This document shows positions 33,501 through 45,760 of a stretch of 64,000 bases of DNA, in pieces (positions within the stretch are counted from its first letter, which is position 1; every line of letters starts with the position of its first letter). Origin of the DNA: Eucalyptus grandis (lineage: Eukaryota > Streptophyta > Magnoliopsida > Myrtales > Myrtaceae). Both the position numbers and the translations under genes were made by a program. The notes beneath the pieces were generated by a model. It did not search any database and had not been told where the DNA came from. It worked only from the letters and a program-made list of their open reading frames with translations. Where the stretch lies: NCBI RefSeq assembly GCF_016545825.1, contig NC_052620.1, positions 18,228,001-18,292,000 of the forward strand, given 5' to 3'.

Positions 33501-34214
33501 AAGTGCAACAGTTAGTGGCCAAATTTGAGCTCAACCAATGTTGCAAAGTGGCTAAGCAGGGAATATCCTCCTAAAATTCTAGGACTCATTCTAGGTAATG
33601 TTGCCTTTGAAAGCTTAATTGATCAACTATGGGTTTATTAGCTAAGAATCTGCATATGATAGGCCATTAGCCGAAGACCCATACTCATCTGAATCCATCT
33701 CCATTGATTTACAATTGGCTTCTCCCACTTTCGAAAATTGATCCCACTAGCCACAACCTTAAACTAACTAGTCCTTTCCATTTGAGAAAAGAAGAGTAGA
33801 TGGTCAATCTTCATCAAGAATCCTTGACGACCCTGTTACTGATAAGCTTTTGTCACAATGAGAGATTGACAACCTTTTTCGTGCCTTTTGCAAAGAAAAA
33901 TGCAAAGACAGCTCATATAGCTTTGATAGCTCAGTAGACAACACTGAAGGTGGATTTAGCAATAAGATAGGGTAGTGTGCTTTGCTAGTGTACTAGGTGT
34001 GGAGCGCTTTGTGTGCTTTGTACTTTACCATTTGCTTTAGTAGGCTTGGCATACAATGTGCTTTATTCGTAATGCTTTAAGCATCTTTTGTACTATGTGC
34101 TTTCGTATCTGTTGCTTGTAACATCATTAGAGGGACTTGTCCTCTATATGCCTTGTGATGTTCGATGTGACTCATGCTTATATAAGACTATTGACACTTG
34201 ATCTTTAACCAACA
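33501..34214 (+). promoter_or_regulatory. Pararetroviral 3' region and promoter-like segment
   Basis: After the polymerase come a stop-rich tail and, from about 33960, a GT/CT-rich non-coding region with many TGCTTT repeats. TATATAA lies at 34179-34185, with ATGTGACTCAT upstream at 34166. This fits the single strong promoter in the large intergenic region of caulimovirids, followed by the RNA start. It is the last provirus-like sequence before LTR-E. Confidence 0.45.
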
Positions 34215-35243
34215 TGTCGATAAATGTAGAAAACTCAAAATTAAGGTTTTCGATCATGATAGAGTCCATTTCTCGAACAAAAGGTGTCATTTTTTTGTTT
34301 CTTTCTTTTTTTCTATCATTGTTAAACAATTCCCACTCATTTCCAAAAAAATCCAAAAGGTCAAATGGTTGACTTTTTAGTTAACTTTTTAATTAACCTT
34401 TTGATCAAAAGTCAACCCCGGGTTAAAAGTTGGCTTTTTGCATAAAAAGATTCTAAACGGCGTTAATTTCACCTTAGCTAATTTAATTTTTGAAAATTTC
34501 AAAGATTTGACCCAAAAATTAATCTTTTATGAAAAATCAATTAAATGATTGACTTTTGGTCAAATCATTGACAAAAAAAGTGGAAAATTTTAAAAAATCC
34601 ATGAATCATCTTGTTTTTGCCTCAATTTGACTTTATCATTGAAAATTTTGCAAAAATCGATTAAGATCATTGTTTTCCAAATATTTCGATTTTGGGTTCA
34701 AAATTTACAAAAAATAAAATGACATCGTTCTAATCATAATTAAGCTTAGTTCCTTGTACAACATTTGATCTAAGGATCATTACACATTCACTCATTCAAT
34801 CAATTTCGAGAATGGTTGGGTCGAAATTTAAATTGTCATTTTTAGTCATAATTTGAGAGTCCAAATCAATTCTTCATTATTTGCGAATGGGTACTTCCAT
34901 TTCACTCATTTTTGTGAGATAAGTTCAAATCTAGGGTCAATTTTGGGAAATTCATTTAGGAACTTTTCAATTTGAGGAATTTAGCCTTCTTGAACACAAG
35001 AAAACTAAGCTAATGAACTTCAATTGAAGAAATTCAAGTTGACTCGTTTGAGATTAAGGTTTAAATTCGAGAATTAAGGTTCGATTTCACTATTAAACCT
35101 CAATTCAATTTTAAGTCACACCATTAAGTTGACCCATGAGGTGTGCCAATATTTGTCATGTTAATTAGGTAATTAGGCCAATAAAATATAACCAGATTGC
35201 GTTTATATGGTTTTTTTTTTTTGGTCGAAATAAACTTTCATAT

Positions 35244-38200
35244 TTATATAACCGGTAAGTTACACCCTGAAGCTACAGCATCCGCAACCAAGAGATCAAG
35301 CAAAATAGCAGGGGGATTAAACAACCGGTTTTGGGCCGAGAAGGCAGTGCAGTGGGCCTTCGCGGCCCAGTCAGCGACCCTATTCGCTTCTCTCCTACAG
35401 TGATTCAGCATTAGGTTAGAAAACCATGAAATAAAAAAGATAGCCTCCCCTTGCAGCGAGCGAAGCTCCCATGGCGTTGATCCATCATTCCGCACGACTT
35501 CAATGAGAATGAGGCAGTCCATTTCAAGCACGATCTTATGATCTTGTAGATGTCGACTCAGAAAGTGATCAAGGGTATAGGCGAGTGCTTTAAACTCCGT
35601 TTCCAAAGCCGAATGAGATCGAAAAGATCTAGAATACAAATCAGTGATCCTGCCTTGATGATCTCTGCAGACACACGCCATTGATCCCTTTGTGCTCCCC
35701 GGATGATATGCCCCATCAATATTATACTTAAGAACTGCTAGATCGGGAGGTTGCCACAAATGATCAGGATTGAAGATCTGCCGTCTGGATCTCGAAGATG
35801 TAACCTTGGGAACAACAGAAGCTCTGGTCTGAGCAATCGTCAATTCCACTACGAGATTTGGGTCTGGTTCTTGATCACGGAAGACGAAGTTGTTGCGCAT
35901 CCTCCAAATTTGCCACAGGGTATTGGCAATTAGTTCAATTCCAGGTATGGTTTTTGATGTGGTTGCGCTTTCTGTGGCTGTTCTTTCTGATAACCAGTGA
36001 TCCATACGATGGACGGATTGAGGGGAAAAGAAAACATTGATCTCCGGATTTGTCCAAACAGCTCGAGTCCACGAACAGTGGAGGAAAAGGTGCTCGGTGG
36101 TTTCAGGAGCTTGCTGATGACAGAGCCTGCAGCAGGGGTCCTCAACAATGTGTCTACGATAGAAGTTGGCTTTAGTAGTAATTGCGTTCTAACAAACCGC
36201 CCAGGTAAACATCCTGACTTTTGGTGCAGTTTTCAATTTCCATACTCTTCGGCAAAGAGATTTAGGTGTTTGATAGGATGTAGATGTGCCGTTACCAGTG
36301 GAATGATCTGCGGTATGGAGAATTTTGTAGTATCCGCTCTTTATTGTATAGGCACCATCTTTTGTAGCTGTCCATATCAATTTATCTATGGAGACTAGAG
36401 GTCTGATTGGAATTTTGAGAGCTTGTTCGGTAATTTCTTCTCTGAATAGACCAAGGAGCAGAGTCTGGTTCCAATCATGGTGTATCGGATCAATAAAATC
36501 CGTCACCAGCATTGGTTCCTCGAGAGTCTTGGGGCCATAGAGAATTCCCATCGGTAGCCAGCGATCACCTCTTATGCGAATGTTTTGACCATTACCAATA
36601 TACCAACATAATTGGGGAGAGATAGCATCTCTACCTGACAATAGGCTCTTCCATCCCCAGGAGGGACAAGGACCCGGTGTCGCCAAGAGGAAGTCTTTGG
36701 TAGGAAAATACAACCCTTTAAATAGTTGACACCATAGAGTCTTAAGCTGTTGCAATAAGCACCAAGCCTGCTTTCCAAGCATAGCTTTGTTAAAAGCTAT
36801 AAGGTCGTGGAAGCCCAACCCACTAGTATCTTTGCTTTCTTTCAATACATCCCAACTTCGCCAATGAATACCTGCCTTATTCTAATCATTTCTCCACTAG
36901 AATCTTGCAATACTTTTCTCTATTGATTTATAGATTAACAGAGGGATCTTAAAAATAGACATAGCATAGTGTGGCAAAGCTTGTACAACAGATTTTATTA
37001 GAACTTCCTTCCCACCCTTGGATGTTAGCTTACTTTTCCATCCTTCCGTCTTAGCATGGACTCTTGCCTGTAGCCAAGAAAACATCTCCTTCTTTGAACG
37101 GCCCCATTCAGAAGGTATTCCCAAATACTTACCATAACTTTGCAACACAGGCAATCGAAGCTCCCCTGACATATTTTCTTGTAAGCGAGACGGACAATGT
37201 TTGCTAAAAATAATACCAAACTCGTTTCGATTCACTATATGACCAGTGGCCAAACAATATTGATTTATTATTGTTGCAAGATTCTGACATTCTGTTATTG
37301 TCCCGTCAAGGAAAAAGATTGCATCATCTGCGAAAAATAGATGGGAAAGGTTGGGACACCACCTATTGAACTTTATGCCTTTAAGATGTCCCACACTAAC
37401 TACTTGATTGATTAAAGTTGATAGGACATTTGCCATCAAAATAAATAGATATGGAGATAAAGGATCACCCTGTCGGAGGCCTCGAGAAGGAATAAAGTTT
37501 GGCAAGGGTTCGCCATTAAATTTCACACTAAAAGTTGTTGTCGCCACACATTGCATGATCCATTGAACCCAGATAGGATGAAATCCCAATTTCAAAAGAT
37601 AATCATGAAGAAAGTCCCACTCAACTCTGTCATATGCCTTTTGCATGTCTATCTTTAGGATTGCATTGAATTTCTTAGTTCTCTGCCTAGTCTTGAACAG
37701 GTGAAGAACCTCTTGAACAATTAAAATATTGTCTTGAATCTGTCGTCCACTAACAAAGGCTAACTGTTCCTTGGATATTAAAGAATTCAAGCAAAGTCTA
37801 AGATGGTTAGCTAGTACCTTAGAGATGACTTTGTAGGCAAAATTGCATAGGCTTATTGGGCGATATTGCTCCAGTTGCTCTGGATGAGGCGTCTTAGGGA
37901 TCAAGGCAATAAAAGTTTGATTGAGCTTGGAAGGCATCTAAGCTGAGAGAAAGAAATGCTGCACTAGGAGCACAAGATCATCCTTAATAATGTCCTAGTG
38001 TTTTTGGTAAAAAAATCCATTTAATCCATCCGGGCCAGGCGCCTTGGTAGTCCCCAACTGAAAGGTGGCTCGTTTTACCTCCTCAATGATTGTCATGGCG
38101 ATCAACTGATCATTCATTTTAGAAGATACAATTTGCTGACATTGGTCAAGGATAGAGCCATAATTTCGATACCCTCCAGATTTATATAATTCAGAAAAAT

Positions 38201-39388
38201 AAGCAATAGTCATACTTTGTATCGCTTCTGGGTCCCGAATCCAATTCTTATTTGCATCTTGCAACATAGTAATGCGATTTCTATTTCTTCTCTAGATGGT
38301 GGACGCATGAAAGAACTGCGTATTCTTATCCCCCCATTGCAACCATTGTATTCTTGATCTCATTGCCCAATATTGCTCTTCCATTTGCCAAGTCTTTTTA
38401 ATTTCCTCTCTGATAGTCGATGCTGCCTCTCTATAATTAGTAAAGTTTTGCTGGTTGGTCAAGTCTTGTAATTGTTGTTTTAAGGCCATCACCCTGGCAT
38501 GTCCATTGGAAAATTTCTTACGACTCCACTTAGAGAGAGCTGTGATGACTTTCTGTACCTTTGCAATGAAAACCAGATGAGCTGCAAAATGTGAATTCCA
38601 AACCTTTGATATAATCTCACGACATTCAGCTTCGTCATTCCAGTGGGCTTCAAAATGAAAAGGCTTATTGTGTCATTTATAAGTGGCTGGAGTCTGTATG
38701 ATCAAAGGGCTGTGATCGGAACCTACAGCAGGTAGCGCAAAAAGCTCTACTTTTGGAAACACGAGGCGCCAATCCATTGAACACATTACTCAATCTAGTC
38801 TTTCTTTCACAAGCTCTTCACCTTCTCTATTATTCGTCTAGGTGAATTTACACCCTTTACTCCCTAGTTCCATAAGCTCACACTCATTCAGGACAGCACA
38901 AAAAGATAGCATCCTAGATAATAAGTCCGCAGGTTATTTGCCAAACTTCTTCAAGGATAGAGAAAATCGTTAAAATCTCCAGCACATATCCAAGGGAAAT
39001 GATTCATACGGCTAATCATCCTAAGTTCATCCCAAAAGACCTGTCGATGGTGATAGTTAGAAGGAGCATGAATACATATTAGGCGAAAAGTTATGTCTTC
39101 CTGTATTATCCTACAAGTCATATCAAGCATATGCTGTGAAGAACGAGCCACTTCTATAGATACCTGATCATTCCACAACACCGATAATCCTCCAGCCAAC
39201 CCATCTGGGTTGAGAATATATGAATGCTGAAAGTGTAGGGTACTTTGAATTCGTTGAAGCTTGACTTCAGGGTTTTTCGTTTCCATTAAAAAGACTACAT
39301 CGGGCTTTTCTTTGGCTGTCATGGCCTTTAGAGCTTGAACTGTCAGGGCATTGCCCAAGCCCTAACAGTTTCAAGTAATTATCTTCAT
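35244..39388 (-). pseudogene. LINE-2 ORF2 (endonuclease - reverse transcriptase - zf-RVT - RNase H)
   Basis: ATG at 39388 begins MKIIT, followed at once by stops at 39371 (TGA) and 39362 (TAG) within the N-x-Q-G endonuclease motif. Endonuclease motifs continue: METK (about 39280) and AGDFNDF (38960-38980). A one-base loss near 38957 shifts the frame; after it one frame runs to the end. Reverse transcriptase: APGPDGLNGFF (38000-38040), PISLCNFAYK (37830-37860), KIDMQKAYDRVEW (37615-37655), GLRQGDPLSPYLF (37450-37490), F-A-D-D (37328-37339). zf-RVT lies near 36120-36260. RNase H (about 35330-35740) keeps its D-E-D-D set (NIDGA, ETEFKAL, EMDCL, ANRVAD). Internal stops: 38934, 38838, 38790, 38673, 38292, 37995, 37938, 36897, 36882, 36189. 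The encoded protein would nick DNA and copy LINE RNA into the gap. Confidence 0.85.
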
Positions 39389-39696
39389 TTGTGGGTGGGT
39401 GGCTGTTTAGGGCCAGCCACCATAGCCCATGCTCCTGCTTCCTCAGCCATCAGGACAGGTGTTTCCTTAAGAGTAGCCTCTTCATGGTCCCCAAGCAACA
39501 GATGTCTTGACTCATAGGGGTTGTACCTCTTCAATTTTTTGGCCACCCCCAACTTTGGTGTTGTTCTCGTTTTCTTCAGCTTGTGGTGTATCGACACTTC
39601 CATAGTGGAAGTCTGAATACCTTTTAACTTTGTATCTGCAGGTAACAAGGCGGTATGAAGGGGAATTCCTTGCTCACTGGATTGCTGAAGGGGCTG

Positions 39697-40659
39697 CTAC
39701 TCCATAGGTAAGTCATGGGTCCGAGTGGTAACATCGCCACAAGCCAGATGCTCTAAAGTCACATTTACTGGTGGGGGTAGTAATGGGGCGTTCGGTATCT
39801 GAACTGGTGGAGTTTCAAGGACGACTTCATCCAGTTCTTTTGGGTTGTCTTGCGCAGCATAAAAGGTGTGCCAATATGGGCTACGCTCTTGAACCTCCGC
39901 CCGAAGCCATTGGCCATAGGCCATTTTGCCTCGACCATCTAACTTGGCCTCATCAAAAGGTATGTCCTTACAGTATGTCACGTAATGACCCAGTTTGCCG
40001 CACCAATAGCAAAAATGCGATAGTCTTTCATAGCGAAAGTCGAGCCAAAGAAGCTTCCCCTCTATTCTGATGAGTTTTCCTGTTTTGAGAGGTTCTTGCA
40101 GCGGCATTTCCACTTGAGCTCGAACTGATCTGGATGAAGTCCCTTCCCTTGAATCAAACCTGACTTCCAACACCCGACCCAAGTGTTGCACCGCCTTGCT
40201 AATCATCGCTTCAGTACTCTATTCCAAAGGTAAACCAAATACTTGAACCCATAAAGCGCACGTGGAGAAGTCATAGCAATGAAAGGGGGTGTTTGGGGTC
40301 CATGTTTTGAGCAAGACAAGATGACCTGAAAACAACCAAGGTCCCCCATCGAGCACTTTCTGTCGATCTGCTTGAGACTGAAACTTAACTGCGTAGATTT
40401 CTGCCTCTCTCTACGTTATGTCAACTTGTTCAATGCGCCAGACACGCTTAAGAGTGCTTTGTAAGGCTGACAGATTTATTGACGGGTTGGAGAGAATATA
40501 TCCTGTCATGGTTAATCGGCACTCATCTATCTTTTCAGGTGGAAGTACATCATCCCAGTCATCGATTTGCTGCTCCGTAGTAAGGCGGCCTAACCTATTA
40601 CACAAAGCCGACAGTCGCGATGAATCAGCATGACTTGCCGATGCCATGAGAAAGTCCAC
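39697..40659 (-). pseudogene. LINE-2 ORF1 (DUF4283/CCHC protein)
   Basis: One frame from ATG at 40659 (or 40647, MASASHAD) to the stop at 39697 encodes about 320 residues, broken by two in-frame TAG codons at 40411-40413 and 40219-40221. The N-terminal part has the DUF4283 pattern (LSALCNRLGRLT; later DGGPWLFSGHLVLL near 40310-40350). The zinc knuckle CYWCGKLGHYVTYC (CX2CX4HX4C) at about 39975-40016 is intact. A Pro-rich tail ends it. It binds LINE RNA. ORF2 begins about 310 bases downstream on the minus strand. Confidence 0.8.
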
Positions 40660-43600
40660 AGCGGAAGATAGACAGGGAAAAGGGCAGACAGTTGCGATAC
40701 CAGATGGACAGCCTTGAACTCAACACAATCCAGAATAATCTCCTATCAATTATAAGGTAAATGCCGCCAGCTCCATATAATTGGCCATATAGCTTCCTGT
40801 TTACGAAAATCGTATCCGAATTGACAATACTTGAACCATATTGGGACCCACAATGCAATATCCTGTAAACCCTGGTCACCAATATATAAATTTGCTACAC
40901 TTCAACTGCAGATGACTAACCTCGCGGACATGCAGCCATCAATTGAAGACCTAGTAGGCAGGCGGCAGTAGACCCATGGGAAATTGACAGCCTGAAGAAC
41001 ATCTGCCGGTTGTACTGAGTGAAGCACAGCTGAAATCACTACCTACTTACTTACTGAATTGTAGAATCGAAAACTTTGCCGAGAATGCCCATCATCGAGA
41101 GCGATTACTATTACCTCAGTAATCGATGAAAGGAAGCGAGATAAAACAGCGAAAAGAAGGGAGGGTGGGGTCCGACGAAGATAAGAAAGGAACAGAAAGG
41201 AGAAAAAAGGTGATTAGGGTTTGGAAGCAACCATTGTGGTAGAAAGTCAGCTCTACATTTAGAGAGAAAAGTGGTTGAAAAGAAAGTCAGTCTAGGGACT
41301 TTGGGCTTGAGCTGTTTGACTCACGTTTATATGGTTTTATTAACCTAATTTCATCAAAATTGGATTGTTTCTCTTTAAATTGGATCATTTTTTTTTTCCA
41401 AATTGGACAAGATTTCCTTTCAATTTAGCTCTTGCGTAGAATTTAGAACCCTAAGGACCAAGCCAACTGAGGAATAACCAAATCGATTTAACTAGCTCAA
41501 CCAGCCATCGGCGGAGGAGGTCGATTTAGCCCTCTGCCAATCGACTCTTGGTGGTCGGCCACCACCCATGAGCTTTCCGTTGTGTGTGTTTCATTCTCAT
41601 GCCCTTCAATTTTCCATATTTCGTGAAAATGCCCCCAATTTTGTGAAATTACAAAATTACCCTTAATTAAGCCCTAATTGCAAATTCGATTTAAACTCCC
41701 CTTTCGACACATCGACACCATCTGGATGATCATGTGACACATTTTAATCTTGATTAGCACTTAATAGAATTAATTAGGCTCTTCGATCAAGTTTTGACCG
41801 TCGGATCAAACCGATAAGATTTAATTTTGAGGCATAGTGCATAAGACATTTTCTCTCTAAAACTTAGGTGGGGGGTCTCATTTACATTTTTCCAGATCTA
41901 GAAATTTCTGAAAGCTCTTTCACTCTCTCTTGCTTTCTCTCTCTCTCTTTTCTCGCTCGCTCGCCTTTTGCTGCGTTGCCCGCTGCTTGTCGGAGCTCTC
42001 GTCGATCGAGCACCACAGTCCATTAGCTCTGTTGGTTCCCCTTTTCTCCCGCTATAGCTACTTGGAGCCCCAACGACTGTCGGAACTCCTTGATCAGCCC
42101 AATCCATTGATCGGATCAATCATCGTTGTAGGTGTCGGTGATTTGAACTGCTAGCTTTGTTGCTGCCTCTGGCAACAAGTTGGAAGTCATCCTTCCTTGG
42201 TCGTAATGTGTTTGCGATAGTCATCATTGGTCCATTCCTGACTTTCAAGTGGTTGGAGCTTAGCCAAACGGTGACTGGACCCTCTCATCGTCGCTGATTC
42301 TCTAGTTCGTGTTCCATCAACGCTCGATCGGTGGTCCAGCGGTCAATTCATGGTGTTCTGGCACCGATCCGATCCCTTTGGTGATCCTTGGCCTCTATCC
42401 GACGATCTTCGACATTTGTAGTCCATTGTGGTGCCTTGATCATAGCTTGATCAAGTTCATTTTGTTTGTCAAAAATCAGGCAAAGGTAAGCGCCTTATCC
42501 TGAGCTCAATGAAGTGAAATCTCATGAGCAGATCGGGGCTAGAGTTCACACCTAGAGTTTGTTTGATGATAAGTATCATATTATAGGATGTTTAGGATGA
42601 TCTAGAATGGATATGGATGATTGATTATGGTTCATGATGGTTGATTGCTTGAATGATGTGGTTCTGCAATTTCGGATCCCTAATTGGACTGTTTGGATGT
42701 TTGCCTTGGAACGACCTGGTCATTGTACTTTTTTGTGCTCAATTTCTTTACAATATTTGAAGACAGTTTGAATATCTTTCCAATGAGCCGTAGAATGCTC
42801 CGATCCAGCTTCGTTTGATATGATTTTGTCTGTCCAAAGTTGAGTTTAGAATCTGTTATTTGCTTGTTCTGTTGATTTTATGGTCTGCAATGTTTGTTAA
42901 TTTGCTTGTTCTGTTGATTTATGGTCTGCAATGTTTGTTAATTTTTCACCGATTTTCGTGTTTTGATTTTGAAGAGGATTTCTCATGAAAGTTGCACGAA
43001 ATTGCTTTGGTCATGACACATATTTTTTCTAGATTTTTTTGGAACAGATTTGATTAGGCAAATCTTAAAAAAATCATCCTCATAATGATTTGCCCTATTT
43101 GAGTCCGATGTGTGTTTGCTTTAAAATTAGGTAGTAAACATGCTTAATTAGATTTATATCCTCATGAAACTCGTAGAACATGTCATAAGCTTTCTAACAA
43201 GGTATAGATTGTGCCAAACGGTTATCATTTGCTAATTCAATTGCTTACACAAAGTCATGCTTGGATTGCTGCAATTTGAGACATTGAATGTTTTGCTCTG
43301 TTTTTGATGTCTTAATTTAAAATGATCATGACATTGCATTCTACACATAGGAATTTTCGTAGATTTTTACCATATTGTTAAATGATTGAAAATCGTCCAT
43401 GTTTTGTGCAATCCTTATTGCAATTGCGATTGATTGTGTTCCTGTGAAAATGTTTTCTATTGAACTCCTTAAGAGAAAAATTGGCATATGATGCCTTCTA
43501 GACTACTTAGAGCACATCATAAGTTTCGAAATGATGTATGAAATGCATCATTTGAAGATCATTCGTTGTGTGAAAATCATTTACCAAGTTGACATGTCAC

Positions 43601-43746
43601 TGTTGAAATCGTTATGCATTCTGTCATCGGTGCTTCTTAATGATAAGTCACCTATTGACATTAATAAACTTGTGTGATTTTTTGTGCATCCATCTAAGGT
43701 TAGATGTTTTCATCATATTTGTTCATCGCATTTAGCCCTATGTCAT

Positions 43747-43761
43747 TTTTTTTTGGTCAGT
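43747..43761 (-). mobile_element. Fifteen-base LINE insertion (poly-T plus 7 nt)
   Basis: TTTTTTTTGGTCAGT is flanked by perfect 11-bp copies of CCCTATGTCAT at 43736-43746 and 43762-43772. The T-run followed by GGTC matches the complement of the 3' end of LINE-2 (T12 then GGTCGAAA at 35211). This is best explained by target-primed reverse transcription that stopped after about seven bases. Confidence 0.7.
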
Positions 43762-45579
43762 CCCTATGTCATGTTTGAATGTCATAATTTTCACGCATAA
43801 TTTAGGTAGCTTAGTGAGCCTATTGTCATGCATTATACTCTGCCATGCCTATGACTAATTTGCACACTTTTGCAATTGTTATCAATTGAGCATAAATTTG
43901 ATCTCAATTAAACTTGATGTCTCTTAGAAGGTCTTAGGGACGTCTTAAGCTTTCTAAGGATGCCAATTTTGTCTCATTGGCATATTGTTTGACCCATTTT
44001 CCATTTTTGCAAAGTTCGCTCTAAAATCTGCTATGATTGAAATTCGGAATGCTTGTTCTATCCTTATTGAGTCAGACCTCCTATCATTTTTGTATGAATT
44101 TTTTGGTAAGAATTTTAAGGTCAAGTCCTCAATGGAATTTTCTTGTCTTCCTCATGAATATGTTGTGGTGAAATTTCAGATTTTTTAGACATCATTTATT
44201 TGGACAAATTGTTGTTGATGTGTCATGATGTCTTGTTGCCTTGTTCTGTTTCTAATGCATTATCTTGTGTTCTTGGATTTTTATAAATTCATACTAGCTT
44301 ATCTTAGGAAACTCCCTTCATGAAAGTTGTTTTTTATTGTATGCTTGATGTCCTGTAATTTTTTGTAGGGCCAGTTATCCATGAGTCCTATCCCAATTGC
44401 TGCGATTTTGATTACCCTGTTTGATGTTTACTGTTGTGATTCTTTATTGCAATTCTATTCTAGGATTTTTTAAAATGATTTGCATGATGAATTGAAACTA
44501 TTTGTCTTTGCAAGTTTTAATTCTTATTGTTTGAAATTCATGTACAAAAATTCTTAGCAAATAAAAAGTATTTTACTATACTTTAAAACCCCTCGAATGT
44601 TGCAAAACAAATTGAAATTTCATGTTTTAATTGATTTGAACCTAGTCTTTATTCATGTGATGCCCATGTGAGAAATTTTCATTCTTAAAAAAATGCTTTG
44701 ACGTGGTTTGAAGGAACACTAGCTACAATTATAAGTCATTTAGTTTAAGAGTTTTATATAAAGTCTATAAAAGGCACGTCTTGTAATTGTTTCTAATAAA
44801 GTAAATTAAGATGTTATAAAGCAAAGGCTTATTTTTGTCCTTTCGAGTGTTGTCAATTAGAGTTATTCACCTTGAAACTCTATCGATCAAAGTTTAAACT
44901 TGCCGATTAAATTTGATTTGTGCCAAACTACGATTTTCGTGCAACAGTACTTAGGTTACTGTTTGGCTTAAAAAGAGGCACCAGATAAGCTTATTTTGTA
45001 ATGACCCCAACTCTATCCTTAGGGTCTCGAGCTACAAGGGTTATTTTCGCAACGTCCCAGGTGCATCGCCATGTAATTTCTTTTTATCTTTTCATTGAAC
45101 ATATATGGAAGCATACATACAACACTCAGACAACAACAAGCAGCTAGGAAAACAATCATTTACATGCAAACAATTACATCAATTACATTTACAAGCTCTT
45201 CTATGATGGGCCATTATAATTACAACCACTACATGTTCTATGCTCAAAAGGCCGGGGTAAACCTTAGCTTCTTTAGCAAGACTGTAACTCCTCCATGCCT
45301 ACAATTTTGAAAAACAACAAGGTGAGTCATGGACTCAGTAAATAAAACGCCTAATTTTTTACCAGAAGGACATCTCATCATCAAAATCTAGCAAGTACAA
45401 CACTCGCAATCCAATGTCGATAACAGATCAATAACAAACTTATTGTTATCCTTGACTACATGCAAATATCCATCACATGATGCTTCAATGCATACTTACA
45501 TCTGGCTTATAAAAAAACATGTCAACCTATCATACTTATTCATAACCGGCACTCATGCAAATTCATTTACTGTCGTCTT

Positions 45580-45760
45580 GGCTTGATCGAGGCTTCTAGC
45601 TTCTTGTTGGGCTTCTTGGCTCAACCAAGGCGTCCCGACTCAACTAGGGCATCCGAGCTCAACCCTAGTATTCTGGCTCAATTAAGGCATCCCGGGACTA
45701 GCTTACCCAAGGCATTTGGGCTCAACCAGGGCATCTCGTTCAATAAACGAGGCATCGCCA
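45580..45760 (-). repeat. Minisatellite in LTR-G (GATGCC/TTGAGCC units)
   Basis: Degenerate units of about 25-30 bp contain, on the minus strand, GATGCCCTGGTTGAGCC and close variants. The array is about 580-760 bp from the LTR 3' end, matching the position of arrays in LTR-A, LTR-B and LTR-C. The core is shared with LTR-A. Confidence 0.75.

Larger units (their letters stand above)
3018..34214 (+). other. Endogenous caulimovirid-like pararetrovirus, fragmented by nested transposons (overall span)
   Basis: The + strand pieces between the insertions read, in order, as movement-protein-like, coat-protein/zinc-knuckle, aspartic-protease, reverse-transcriptase and RNase H-like stretches, ending in a non-coding region with a TATATAA box. 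This is the order of Caulimoviridae polyproteins. The host pieces total about 6.2 kb, close to a whole caulimovirid genome of 7-8 kb. Every piece has several stops or frameshifts, so it is a fossil. No LTRs are visible at its outer ends, which separates it from Ty3 elements. The clade (Florendovirus, Petuvirus or other) cannot be assigned by eye. The 5' limit is uncertain; the 3' limit is set by the start of LTR-E. Confidence 0.65.
35211..41323 (-). mobile_element. LINE-2: full-length L1-type LINE with RNase H (6.1 kb)
   Basis: A minus-strand LINE whose poly(A) shows as T12 at 35211-35222. The target duplication CGTTTATATGG is at 35200-35210 and 41324-41334. It has a 5' UTR (about 40660-41323), ORF1 (40659-39697) and ORF2 (39388-35244) with endonuclease, reverse transcriptase, zf-RVT and RNase H. 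The 3' UTR is only about 20 bases. Length and domain order are those of a complete plant L1 element. It is inserted in LTR-E. It is dead through 14 in-frame stops and one frameshift, but has almost no other indels. Confidence 0.9.
34215..44996 (+). mobile_element. LTR-E: long LTR (about 4.7 kb), split by LINE-2
   Basis: It appears to begin TGTCGATAAATG at 34215, judged from the ending GGGGTGTCA of its relative LTR-F. It is interrupted by LINE-2 (35211-41323) and continues to 44996, where inverted LTR-G begins. A CT tract (41925-41955), a GC-rich leader-like block (41960-42480) and AGGCAAAG-GTAAGC at about 42481 repeat the layout of LTR-A and LTR-C. From about 43050 it aligns by eye with LTR-F from about 47340 (the shared TTTTTGTATGAATTTTT block is at 44088 and 48319). 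No gag or pol is attached. Lineage unknown; probably Ty3/gypsy. Confidence 0.45.
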
